Source: Tanypteryx hageni (lineage: Eukaryota > Arthropoda > Insecta > Odonata > Petaluridae). From it: 64,000 bases of DNA. The number at the start of each line of letters is the position of its first letter. Position 1 is the first letter of the stretch. The stretch covers positions 4,199,501 to 4,263,500 of the forward strand of contig CM054115.1 of NCBI GenBank assembly GCA_028673005.1, written 5' to 3'. The notes beneath the pieces are model-generated. The model did no database searches. It saw only the letters and a list, made by a program, of their open reading frames with translations, and was not told the origin of the DNA. Positions 1 to 10,501 of the stretch are shown piece after piece. The position numbers were made by a program, and so were the translations under genes.

Positions 1-699
1 TGAGTGTGAAGCATTTAACTATCTGCATTATAATTTCATTTTCATAATGTGCTGTACCTGTATGATTCTGAATAAGGAAATGTTAATTTCATGTGACTTT
101 TTTTGTATGATGTTTGAAAAAATAAAATATCTAACTCCGTAAATCCTCCCCATGTACTAATGATTGTACATAATGGAGAAGCATTCAAAAACTTATTTTT
201 GTACCTATTGTAAGGATGTGATTGTTGCTTTTGAAATTATTAATTTCATTGGATGTTGAATATTTTTAGAACTTTAGGGCATAATGCAGCCAGGCCTGAT
301 TGAGGTATTGATACGTCAGTCATTAAACAAACAAAAATAATTGACAATATTTTTTTCTTGGATTTATTTTGTAAACCACTTCCAATCAAAATCAGGGCTG
401 GCTGAAGTGTGGTGTGACCAGTGCTCCAACACAGGGCACTACTCGATTCAAGGGCACCATTCCATACAGTTGCGTAGCAAGGGTTGGACAAATAGTGTGA
501 TCACCATGGGTGATATAGCCCAAGGGGCACCAAACATGCAAAAAAAATTTAAAGTAGATATTCAATGTGAGGGTAAGTGTTCAGATTTCATCTCAGGTGC
601 CAAATTTCCCTCTTTACGGTACGGATTCCATCACATGTGAAAACAACCTTCTCCCAAAATAAGAGTTGAAGGAAAGTATTTGTCAAACAGTTTCAATCA
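1..699. other. AT-rich sequence without a recognisable gene
   Basis: No ORF here has a recognisable domain, and I see no splice-bounded exon, RNA gene or clear repeat. Two short opposed ORFs around 246-640 overlap each other and look like chance reading frames. Confidence 0.5.
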
Positions 700-1500
700 C
701 CATGATCAAAGAGCTTTATTTGTAATATGATTTAATTCGCGATAATCAATGCACATACGATAGGATCCATCTTTCTTTTTGACGAGGAGATTTAGACTTG
801 CAAAGGGTGACTGACTTGTGCATATGGTTTTATTTACCAACAAATCATCTATTATGGCACGCACTGCAGCCTGCCCTTTCACAGCCAAGCAGTATGGGGG
901 TGGGTTCACTGTACATTCCTTTCCTAACCAAATTGTTAGCTGGCACTGGTCACTAGACACGCGATTCTCAAGGGTCATCATATCAGTGTAGGATTCGAAT
1001 AAAATCAGAAGGGCATCCTTATTTTGACCAACTGCATCAGTGTCAACACTAGCAAGATTATGGGTTGAACAACACGATTCACAGAAAAAGGTAACTCGTG
1101 CATAATTTTAGTACCCTGGTGATTTGTGACTGCAAACACAGACACCTTTAAATGCACCTCACCTGATAAATACATCATAATCCAAAACAAAACGAAATTT
1201 CAGATTGAAAATCTGTCCAGTTATTTCAACATGGCCAGTAAACATCTGGCAGGAAATGAGAGGACTGAGAGTGATCCCTTTCGGTGGAAATACACAGTCT
1301 CATCTTTTCTCAGAATAGAGGCGTGAATTTGAGAGCAGTTCTGCATTCGAGTGGTCTTAAGAAAGGTAGTCAAATACAACAGCAGCTCACTGACGGTTCG
1401 ACAATTCCGGTTGATAGCAGCCAACCTATCATCCATTTTGGAAATATCGTCAACAATTAGTTCTACTAAATCCAGCTTTCCAGGTGACACAAGCGAGCTG
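700..1500 (-). pseudogene. Ty3/gypsy retrotransposon pol fragment (decayed)
   Basis: The minus-strand frame at 706-981 ends in the start of a Ty3/gypsy reverse transcriptase: an SPFAS block followed by VKKKDGSYRMCIDYRELN, the fingers motif that precedes the catalytic palm. Upstream minus-strand pieces (1005-1190 and 1221-1490) are in the right order to be the protease/linker region but are too decayed to name. No LTR, YxDD box, RNase H or integrase is visible nearby, so this is an internal fragment cut off at about position 700. It is not functional. Confidence 0.7.
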
Positions 1501-1629
1501 AACTGACCTCACTCCACCGACACTACTCTCTCAATGCTTCGGGAGAAAAGTGACTGGATCAAAAATGGCTGTTGTCCATGTCACGCTGAAGTCACACCAG
1601 TGATGCACTTATTTCTGGTTGATTCTCAG

Positions 1630-2480
1630 TTTTGCTGCTAACTATATATTGTAGTCAAAAAAAATTTTTCTCTATTTTTTCTATTAATTTGTTGATTGCC
1701 TGTTTTCTCATTTTGTTGTTATCAAGGACTTCCTGTACTATTGAAACCAGCATTGTAGATTGTAAAAACGTTTTGATCAGTTTTAATTTTGAAAAGAACC
1801 TTTCACCACAAGCAACAGAAATGGGCATGAATTAAAAAAGGGTTTCCTTAGTCATTCAAATGCCACAGAACGCAACTTGTATTATTTTAATTAAAGCAGA
1901 GAGAATATATTAGTTTGGAGAGGTTCACTAATACAACAAGGCTAGATATATTATGATTTTTGACAGACACAACAAACAAACGATTAGGGAACTAAAAGTG
2001 GATGCTGCACAGGATGACAAGTTGTCATATACACTTGAAGGGTTAAAAAGATTCTGAGTGCATTCCACACATTTGTTAATACACATTCTAGATTATTATC
2101 TCTAACAAAATTGAGAACATACAAAGGGCTAAAAGTTAATTTTTCATTTAGGGGAATGAGATATTGAATATTTTTTGTTTCATGAAAGAGCTGTTTTCCA
2201 TTGATATCCGAATCGGATTTATCAGTCAATTCATTTTACATTTTTGGAGAAACTCGGCATCATTTGGTATTTTTTTCAAATCATTATCTTGCTACAAATA
2301 CTGATTTGGAAAAGTACATAAAAAATCCTAGCTGGAAATTATGTTTCAATTTTCAAATTTGATCAACAAATGAATTAGCCAAAAAATGAGAGGAAGATTC
2401 TAAATTTGTATTTTCAGATAACTCTTCAAGAGCACTTTTAGAGTTTTAAACTCCTTTCAACTCAAATTTAGCAGTTTTAG
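1630..2480 (-). pseudogene. hAT transposase C-terminal fragment (decayed)
   Basis: The minus-strand frame at 1984-2229 reads DINGKQLFHE, then a segment ending in ECVLTNVWNALRIFLTL. This is the layout of the region just upstream of the dimerisation domain in ZMYM1-like (DUF4371) hAT transposases. Further along the minus strand the expected dimerisation block is only partly readable and is broken by stops. No terminal inverted repeats were found. I infer a dead fragment of the same broad group as the hAT relic at 6830-8490. Confidence 0.55.
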
Positions 2481-2624
2481 GCATTCTTGACCAGCGAAGC
2501 GGTAATAGCGGAATGCCTTATGGGCACGTCTGATCCGCCCATCCATCCATCGTAACTTTCATCTCCTAATCCTCCAAACGGATTTTAATTAAATTAAGTA
2601 TGAGTGATCCTCATTGAAATTTAT

Positions 2625-3075
2625 TCGGATAGAGAACAACATTTACTACAGGAATGTCCACGACACCATTACGAGTTATAGTTTCAGAGATAGAAATTGT
2701 AGGTAATCCCATGCAAAACATCACATATTTTGTTTACATCGATCTCTAAGTGGGTTTTCTTGGAAAACAACAATTAAAATCCATGTTTTTCTATCCCACG
2801 CCCTTATACGATCTGTGAGGTATAGTTTAAAAAATTCATTCAGATAGAGGACAACATTTACTACAAGATAGTCCATGAGACCACATAATTACGAGACAGT
2901 TCTCTCAGCAAACAACAATTAAAAATCCATATATTTCTCTCCCATTTTCTTATATGATCTGTGAGGTATAGATTAAAAAATGTATTCGGATAGAGAAAAA
3001 CATTTACTACAAGATAGTCCCCGAGACCATATAATTACGACTTATAGTTTCTGGGATAAAAATTTGAGAATTGTC
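2625..3075. repeat. Degenerate tandem repeat, about 2.5 units
   Basis: The phrase TTCGGATAGAGAACAACATT recurs with changes at about 2625, 2843 and 2980. Each copy is followed by TTTACTACA, a GTCC...GAGACCA block and a stretch ending GATCTGTGAGGTATAG. Spacing is about 218 and then 140 bp, so the units differ by internal deletion. No coding content is visible. Confidence 0.7.
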
Positions 3076-3169
3076 CAATCTTTTGATACTGTTTCATATG
3101 TATTTTCCATTAAGAACGCCTTTGAAATCTCTGTGTATTCCATCTATGGAGTATATTTTTCCACCTAGT

Positions 3170-3496
3170 TACCACATCAATACGACATCCCATCTCTGTT
3201 TGTAAAAATTGGTTTCAATGAGTAAACATTAATGTTTATTTAAAAATTTGGTGGTGAAAAAATACAGTATAGAGATTGGAACATGCCAAAAAAGTTGACT
3301 GATTCGTTCACGCTATTGACTGCTTCTCCAAATTGAATGAGTAATATCTACAGTTGATGAAAAATCCTCGTTTATAGTTATCCAGACTTTTTCTGTACGC
3401 CATTCCTTTTCCGAATTATTTTTTGTCCTCGGCAGTTGTTTAAATCTAGTCGAAGATCTATTTTTAGAGAACAGGATTCCCCACTTGACGCTAGGA
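3170..3496. other. No feature seen
   Basis: AT-rich sequence with no recognisable ORF, RNA gene or repeat structure. Confidence 0.5.
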
Positions 3497-3956
3497 CAGC
3501 ATTTCCCAACCTAAGGTCCGCAGACCACTTATGGTCTGCAAAAGTTTTGTTGGTGGTCCGTGGAGGTTTACAAAATTAGTTTATTTTTAGGCCACACCTC
3601 ATTCATATTTAGCTGGGATTTTTTTGGGAAAAGTTAAGAAAATTGTACACTATCACAGGTATTGAATATTTTCATTAATGGCAATTTTACTTAAACATTT
3701 TTCTCATTCCTTCATATATCCTGATTCTTCCTCTCTGCCATCCGTAACTTATTACCTCATAAGCTGAGAGTGCTCATGCCGTTTGGAATTAGCCTGAGTG
3801 TATACTTGAAAATGGTCAAATAAAACATGTAACCAAATTACCCCATTTCTTAATCATAGATACAGTAAGTAGGTTAGTGTAAGTAATGAGGTGGTCTGCA
3901 GGGCCTAAAAGGGTTGCTGAAGTGGTCGGCAGAGTTCAAAAGGTTGAGAAACTCTG
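3497..3956. mobile_element. hAT-type non-autonomous element (MITE)
   Basis: The left end reads CAGCATTTCCCAACCTAAGG. The right end, read inverted, is CAGAGTTTCTCAACCTTTTG, the CAG..TTTC.CAACCT ending typical of hAT elements. The two subterminal regions also mirror each other with GGTCCGCAGACCAC-like blocks. The element is about 460 bp and has no coding capacity. The flanking 8 bp match only at about half of positions, so the target duplication is eroded. Confidence 0.65.
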
Positions 3957-4669
3957 CAGTAGAGCATCAAAACATGAAATGTTTCCTTAACCCTCCAGTA
4001 CTCATGTGGGTTTTTCAAACACAAGTACTCGCACAGAGTAGATTTTAATCCCATTTGTATTACATTGAATATGTATGCCAAATGTAGTTCATTCATCAAC
4101 AAAAAATTACAAATATACATATAATTTAATAGAAACACAACAGATAATTTTTAAGAATATTTAATAATACTAGTGGAACCCGCAAAACATTTTGTGAAGT
4201 CAGTCCAAAAATCTGCATGTTTAAAAGGAATTATAGCCAATTTCATATAAAATTATACAACATACTATTTTGAATGTGATGTTTGTTTTTATAATTTATA
4301 TATGCAATTTTAACTGTCTCCTCCATACGAAAAAGGTCACATTCCAGTATTGAAATAAAGAAAGAAGATGTTTTTCTTTTGGTCATTCGTTAAAAATGCC
4401 CACAGCCCACATGCAGTTTACTGAATAATAATAATCTTTAATTAGTAATGTTGCAATCTATTAACTTTAACATTGCTACAACTGTAATTTCGATGCTTCA
4501 TAAACAGCGCAAAGTGGATAACAATTATTTTGTCTATTTGAAGGCTTAATTGACACTAATTCAATCGGAGGCAACAATGTGGGTCACCTTGGCAACACCC
4601 AGAAAGAGTACAAAAAAGCCAAAAAATTTCGAAAATAAATGCATTTCTGAGAAATTATTCCATGTAACA
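3957..4669. other. No feature seen
   Basis: AT-rich stretch. The small ORF at 3905-4138 on the minus strand overlaps the MITE end and has no recognisable domain. Nothing else is supported. Confidence 0.45.
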
Positions 4670-5850
4670 TCAATTTTTTTCTCCTCATCAACTATCAAAA
4701 TTTATTTTCTCCAGTTGTGTCCACCAATTTTTCCCATTTGTTTTAGATTTTTGCTAGGTTTGTTTTTCATTATTTTCCCAATATTTTTTTCATTTTATTC
4801 CCCACTTTTTCGAAAATTGTTTTACCAATATTTTTACCCAATTAAGTTTCACAAATTTCACACAATTTTTTTCGAATTTCTTTACATTTTCCCCTCTATT
4901 TTCTTTTCCGTTTTTCTTTTTCCCAATATTTTTTATTTGTTTTTTGTAAATTTCTTCCTAATTCTTTCCCCAAATTTTTTCCCAAATTTTTTTTCATTTT
5001 GTTCCATTTTTTAAACATATTACTTTCTCATTTATTCCACAAATTGTCCAATTTTCTCTTAAATTCATTTTTACATTTTTTTCAATATTTGAAGATTTTT
5101 TTCATTTTTCTCTCGAATATTTTCCCAAATATTTACAATTTTTTTCAATTTTTATTTGCCATTTTTTCAATTATTTTTTAATTTTTCCCCCCTTTATTTT
5201 TCAATTTTCCTAAATTTTTTCCCAAATATTGTTGTTTTTTAATTTTTTTTTCCAGTCCTAACTTAATTTTTTAAAGATTATTTTTCACTATTTCTTCCAA
5301 ATTTTTCTTTGGAATTTCCTTTTCTAAATTTTTACCCCTAATTTTTTCCAAATCTTCTACCCAAATTTTTTTTTTCGAAATTATTTTTAAATTTATTCCC
5401 AAACAAAATTTCCAAATTTTCTCCAATATTTTTTCCAATTTATTTCCAATTTTTCCCAATTATTTTTTTTTTCATTTTTTGCAATATTTTTTCCCAATTC
5501 CTTTTCCAAAATGGTTTTACATTTATTTTCCACATTTTAATATTTTTCAAAAATTATTTTTTTTAATTTCAATTTTTAATGTCTGAAATTTTGTCCCCAA
5601 ATTTTTAAACAATTTTTTCTATTTCTTTTCCCAATTTGCTTCCAATTTTTTTCGAACGTTTTTCCCCAAAAGTTTTCACAATTTCTTTTGCAAATTTTTT
5701 AAATCGAATTTCTTCCCCATTTTCCCCCACTTTTTTCACTTTTCCACAATTCTTGAGCGTTTTTTTCGCTTTTCCGAAGTTTTTTTTCCAAATTCTTTCA
5801 AAAACTTTCCCACAAATTTTTATTCATTTTTTCATTTTCCCGTTTTTACT
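4670..5850. repeat. Long T/C-rich degenerate low-complexity tract
   Basis: About 1.2 kb of plus-strand sequence made almost entirely of T runs, short C runs and A pairs, in the style of TTTTTCCCAAATTTTT. A loose period of roughly 10-12 bp is visible but drifts. Conceptual translations are Phe/Ile/Pro-rich and carry no domain. Similar but shorter patches follow at 6480-6600. It looks like a decayed expansion of a simple sequence, strongly strand-asymmetric, not a gene. Confidence 0.75.
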
Positions 5851-6058
5851 TTCTCCATATACGAACTATAGAGAATGTATTGTTTTCATGAAAAAAATCG
5901 AACTCGAGATTTTAATGGAAATACATGTTTTAAGGTCCTCTGAACAAGTTTTGACTATTTTCTCGATGATGTCTGTGTGTCTGTCTGTCAGTGATATGTG
6001 ATAGATTTTTGTGGGCGCTCTAACTCAAAAACTATTAATCAGGTCAACGCAAAATTTT
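5845..6058 (+). repeat. Dispersed repeat, copy 1
   Basis: Begins ACTTTCTCCATATACGAA, runs through a GTGTGTCTGTCTGTC block and GATAGATTTTTGTGG, and ends CTATTAATCAGGTCAACGC. A second copy lies at 6620-6832 in the same orientation. No TIR or ORF assigns it to a class. Confidence 0.75.
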
Positions 6059-6203
6059 ATATTTAACATTTTTATTAAAGTTAAAAGATCTGATTAGTAT
6101 TTGGTAAAAATCGGTCAACCGAAAGTGGGTGTTTAATCTTGTCACATCAGTTATTTTGAAATATTTTCTTTAATATTTTATAAATGTAAAAATGGATCAG
6201 AAT

Positions 6204-6238
6204 AAAAGTTGTAGAAAATTTTATTTTCTACAACTTTT
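6204..6238. repeat. Perfect 16-bp inverted repeat (hairpin)
   Basis: Arms AAAAGTTGTAGAAAAT and ATTTTCTACAACTTTT are separated by three T residues. It lies between the two copies of the 5845/6620 repeat. Function is unknown; it could be a structured part of that repeat family. Confidence 0.7.
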
Positions 6239-6619
6239 GTCCGATACATTTTTCCATATAACGCATTGTTTAAGAGTTATCTTATATTTTTAGCTGCCAC
6301 CACCATGCCACCTGCCGACGACTATTGTTAACAATTGACGCTTAGTTATGTCTTAGTAACGCTCCTTTTTCTTTTCTTAATTGTCCACCGGAAGTAAATA
6401 TTGACAACGATCCCAGAGCTAACAACATTTAATTTGCCATAAAAATATGGAGAAAGTCATGTGTTGCCCACATCAGTTTATTTAAATTGTTTCCTATTTT
6501 TTAAGTGTTCCCAATTATTTTTTCTCATTTCTTTTACAATTTCTTTTCTTTCATAATTTTCAAATTATTTTGGAAATGGTTTACTAATTTTTAAACAAAT
6601 TTTATACCAACATCTTTAT

Positions 6620-6832
6620 TACTTTCTCCATATACGAAGTATATAGAGCCAGCATTGTTTTCATGAAAAAAATCGAATTTGAGATTTCAACGGAATACAT
6701 GTTTTAAGGTCCCCTGAATATGTTTTGACTATTTTCTCGATGATGTTTGTGTGTCTGTCTGTGTGTGATAGATTTTTGTGGACGCTCTAACTCAAACACT
6801 ATTAATCAGATCAACACAAAATTCTTTAAAAG
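6620..6832 (+). repeat. Dispersed repeat, copy 2
   Basis: Same order of blocks as the copy at 5845-6058 (ACTTTCTCCATATACGAAG, a GTGTGTCTGTCTGTG block, CTATTAATCAGATCAACAC), with roughly 85-90% identity by eye. It ends exactly where the hAT relic begins, so that hAT copy is broken or inserted here. Confidence 0.75.
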
Positions 6833-8490
6833 AAAAATAGTTGTTTCAAAATCTTCAAAGAAATCATGCAGCTTTTTTGCTTCTAATTTTGTCAAAGGTT
6901 TTTCATTTGAACCATTAGAAAGTGTAAATAAAGCTTCTTTTATGGCAAAAAAATTCATCTTAACAGCTAGAATTGCATTTGCCGTTGCGGACCATCTGGT
7001 ATCACTAATTCTTTTTAATGTTTTATTTCTTTCTGAGTTTGCCTTTATTAAAAGGTCCCATCTCTTCGTTGATGAAGAAAAGAATACAAATAAATTTTGA
7101 ATAAAATAGAAAAAATTACTTGCTTCTGAACAAGATTCTGCAGCTGAGTTTCCAACTAAATTTAAGGTATGAGCTGCACATGGAATAAAAAATGCATTTT
7201 TACTATGGCTCTTAATCTTCGCCTGTAATCCGTTGTATATACCGGACATATTTGCCGCATTGTCGTAAGATTGGCCGCGACAGTTTTGAATATCTAGACC
7301 ATACTCCGTTAAGGTTGATATTATAATATTTTCTAAATAGACAAAAAAGTTCCTGTATTTGATTTTGTTTATCTATATATCTTATGATGATAGATAATTG
7401 ATCTGCATGATTTACATCGGGAGTTGAGTCAACAATAAGTGAAAAGTATTTAGCTTGTTTGATATCGTTAATAATTGCATTTATTACGTTTGTGGCCATT
7501 AAACCAACGAATTCGTCGCACGTAGTATTGGAAAGATATTTTACATGTCCTTTACCACATTTGCTATAAGTCTCTAAATGAGTCTTTAAGAATATATCAA
7601 ATTCTGCTAAGTACTCTGAGCAACTCATAAAATTTCCTGTACTTGAGCTATCATGCCCTCGAAATCCCAATCCTAATGTACCTAAAAGTTTCACAATAGC
7701 AACAACTCTTTTTAAAATCTCACGCCAATAGTTTTTCATATGCTTTTATCATCTCAGAATTAATTCTTCCTACACTTTTTGAGCGCTTTACGTACACACA
7801 CATTTCTTATGTTCTTTGGACTCATCATGCCTTCTTAATATATCACTGATATTTTTCCAATCACTACATCCAGTAACTAATACATTCAATTTGGTTAAAA
7901 ACAATTTGCAAATAAAACAGTATTCTGATTTTGTTGTTTCTGAAAATATTAACCATTCTCTTTTTTCCTGACTACCGTTAACTCTTGTTAAATAGAAATG
8001 TGATTCATTTAGTTTTCTTGTAACTATTTTGCCCCCTTCATTAAAATCTATTTTTGAATTTCTTATGTTGCCTAAATTTTGTGGTTTTTCATGAAGGCAA
8101 AATTCAAGGAAGTCATTCATGATGGGTTTTGGCCATAACGCAATATCTTTTCTATATGTTTGATGTTTGGTCATATCTGGAGTATCATTAATAGTGTCAG
8201 AGACTGCTTTGGTTGATCCATTATTGGTATTGTCTTCCTGTGTGATGCCGAAATAGTTATCGTCAATAACGTCGTCTGGTGATAATGAAGAGGTAGGAGT
8301 TATGTCTGCACTATTTTCTTCTGTTGTAAGAATGTCATTTTGTTGGCTGTCATTTTGAGACTTCTTGATTTTTTATTGAAATAAAATGTTGTAACGAGTT
8401 TTGCAGTTTTTTTAATTCCTCTTCTCTAATTTTTAACCTTTTCTTTTTCTGTACACCAGATTCATATGTTCTTTTTATGGCCCTAAGAAA
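6830..8490 (-). pseudogene. ZMYM1-like (DUF4371) hAT transposase, broken
   Basis: Read from about 8490 down, the minus strand gives a basic start (TYESGVQKKKRLKIREEELK), an acidic spacer, a TTF-type zinc finger region (8174-7788, with SEYCFICKLF and HDESKEHKKC), then the DUF4371 core (7739-7212, with FSLIVDSTPDVNHADQLSI) and a block with the hAT CxxH-type motif FIPCAAHTLNLVGNSAA and the SDTRWSATANAI motif (7249-6806). The C-terminal dimerisation part is missing, cut at the 6620-6832 repeat. Frames break at about 7788-7739 and 7260, so no intact enzyme is encoded. Family assignment rests on motif order. It belongs to the same group as the fragment at 1630-2480. Confidence 0.8.
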
Positions 8491-8821
8491 AAATATATTT
8501 TTAGATTTATATTTAACAATTTAAAAATTTTTGTACTTTTAATCAATTTTTTATAATTAAGTAATTAATTTTTAAAATTAAGTAATAGACAATGGAAACC
8601 CAATATAATGCAACAACTGCGTTATAGGAGGAATTGAAGAATCGATTGATCCTACAGAATAAATACTACACTATCACAAAAAATCGACAGCAAACATAAC
8701 TGACCGACACATTAATATATTAAGTTGATATACAAGCAGGGTTGCCAGGCATCCCAATTTGAGGGGGGAATTCCAAACTACATGAAATAAAATTAAAGAA
8801 ATCCGTCGGTTTGTTTTTTAA
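8491..8821. other. Spacer with a possible hAT end, plus TTAA target
   Basis: At 8737 the sequence CAGGGTTGCCAGGCATCCC resembles the TAGGGTTGCCAGACATCC terminus at 61539 and the terminus at 19510, so a hAT-type element may start here. It is interrupted at TTAA (8818-8821), the target copy of the piggyBac insertion that follows. No coding sequence. Confidence 0.45.
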
Positions 8822-9389
8822 CCCTTTATACCCTGACGGTACTTTTAAGTACCAAAAATTTAAATCTATCTACACTGTGTGCTTAATGCATAATTTTTGT
8901 GTTTAAAGTTGGTACTAATTACTTATAGTTCTCCCTTTGTCCAGGAGGTATCACATTTACTACAATTTCGTTTTTCAAATATTAAAGAATATTTCCCCAT
9001 ACATGTGCTTGCCTTACGTGAGAAGTGAATTGTGAGTTTTATTTTCCTGAAAATATCTCGTTTTATAGTGAGTAAGTACTCAAGTTATTTTTATTTGATA
9101 GTAAATACAATTCTCTTCACTGTACTGTGAAAATTTTATTATAAAACATTTATTTTTCCATAATTATAGGTAAAAGAAACCTTGGTACTTAGAAATACCA
9201 TCAGGTCTCGTCTTTCATATTCCTGATGGGTATTATATTTATATTTATTTTATATTCAGTCTTGTGTTTTATGCTGTATAATTATTTTTATTACATTGGA
9301 ACACATTTACAATTATATATTTGTTTATTATCCGTCTTTTTTTTTAAATGCAAAAATGCTGAAAGTATTGATTTTTTTTTGTAAGTAAC

Positions 9390-10174
9390 ATGGCCCATCA
9401 TAGATCACTGTCGCTTGATGAAATTGACATAGTAATGGATAAAATATCATCTGATATAGAAACTCCTATTGAAAGCAGCTCTGATGATGAATGTGGCAGA
9501 GATTCAGATGTAGAACGTGAGCAGTTGGACTTCAACAACGACAACAATAATGAGAATCAGGCACCTAATTTGGCCAGAATTTGGAAGAGGCAAATTATTA
9601 CAACTAGTAAACCTAGCTTTGAATCTCAAGAAGGTGTAGTAAATTCTTATTTTATTAACAAAACTACTCCAACGGATATTTTTTTTGGAATTTTTGGGAA
9701 AAGAAATTGCTGAGATCGTATTGTTTCAAAGTAATTTATATGCTATGCAGAAACAAAAGAAAATTAAACCATTAACAGAGCAAGAATTTTTTTAGTTTTT
9801 TGGGGCTACAATTTTTGTTTGGCTATCATTGCCTCCCACAAATGAGAAACTATTGGTTAAACGATATAGATTTTGCTATTAATATTGTACCCCAGACAAT
9901 GGCTAGGGGTAGGTTCCTTGAAATATTGTCTATCCTTCACATTAATGATAACAATTCAATGCCATCAGACAATACAGATAGACTGTATAAAATTCGGCCA
10001 TTCATAGATGCAATCAATGAGAAATTTGAATTATTTAGGCTACCAGGTGAGTACCAAAGCATAGATGAAAGCATGATTCTATTCTGAGGTAGATCATCTA
10101 TATAACAATATAATCCAATGAAGTCAATAAAAAGGGGGTTCAAGTTATGGTGCAGATCTGATATATCAGGATAT
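9390..10174 (+). pseudogene. piggyBac transposase, N-terminal half
   Basis: Starts at an ATG at 9390 in a typical acidic N-terminus (DEIDIVMDKISSD, SSSDDECGRDSD). It continues after a frame break near 9713 into the catalytic core, with RGRFLEILSILHINDN, DRLYKIRPFIDAI and YQSIDESMILF, which holds the first catalytic aspartate. A stop follows at 10085, and the reading resumes (KRGFKLWCRSDISGYIQ) up to the PLE insertion at 10174. The second half is at 12254-13140. Cut-and-paste DNA transposase in origin; inactive now. Confidence 0.85.
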
Positions 10175-10258
10175 ATTCAAAGATGGCTCAAAAAAAAAAA
10201 CTTTTTGGCGTAAACTAAATGAAAGTTAAAAACTCCAACCAAAAAACAAGTAGTAATA

Positions 10259-10299
10259 GCCCGATGCATTTCGCCCACTAAGTGGGCATCTTCAAAGGC
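10259..10299 (-). ncRNA. Hammerhead ribozyme motif, PLE terminal repeat (one core change)
   Basis: On the minus strand: helix I GCCT, core TTGAAGA, helix II GCCCAC/GTGGGC with a 3-nt loop, GAAA, palindromic helix III ATGCAT, cleavage-site C, and the helix I partner GGGC. The core differs from CUGANGA by C3 to U, which should weaken the C3-G8 pair, so cleavage activity is doubtful. Hammerheads with a short palindromic helix III are a known feature of PLE terminal repeats. Confidence 0.72.
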
Positions 10300-10501
10300 G
10301 ACGTTCCTTCGACAGCGACCAAAGTCGACTGTGCCGGAGTGGAGAGACCAAGGGTGGAGAAAGAACGAAAGGCAAAAGAAAGACAAAAAGCACGGGTGGA
10401 GTGAGAACAAAAGAAAAACGAAACAACAGAGGCGCATGTGTATTATCTCTGGTCAATAAGTCTGTAAAGTGTCTTGTTAAAGTCAGTGTCACTGTTCATC
10501 A

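Noticed and set aside
4550..6001. Phe-rich ORFs of 60-154 codons on both strands
   Set aside because: They are translations of the T/C low-complexity tract and have no domain or start context.
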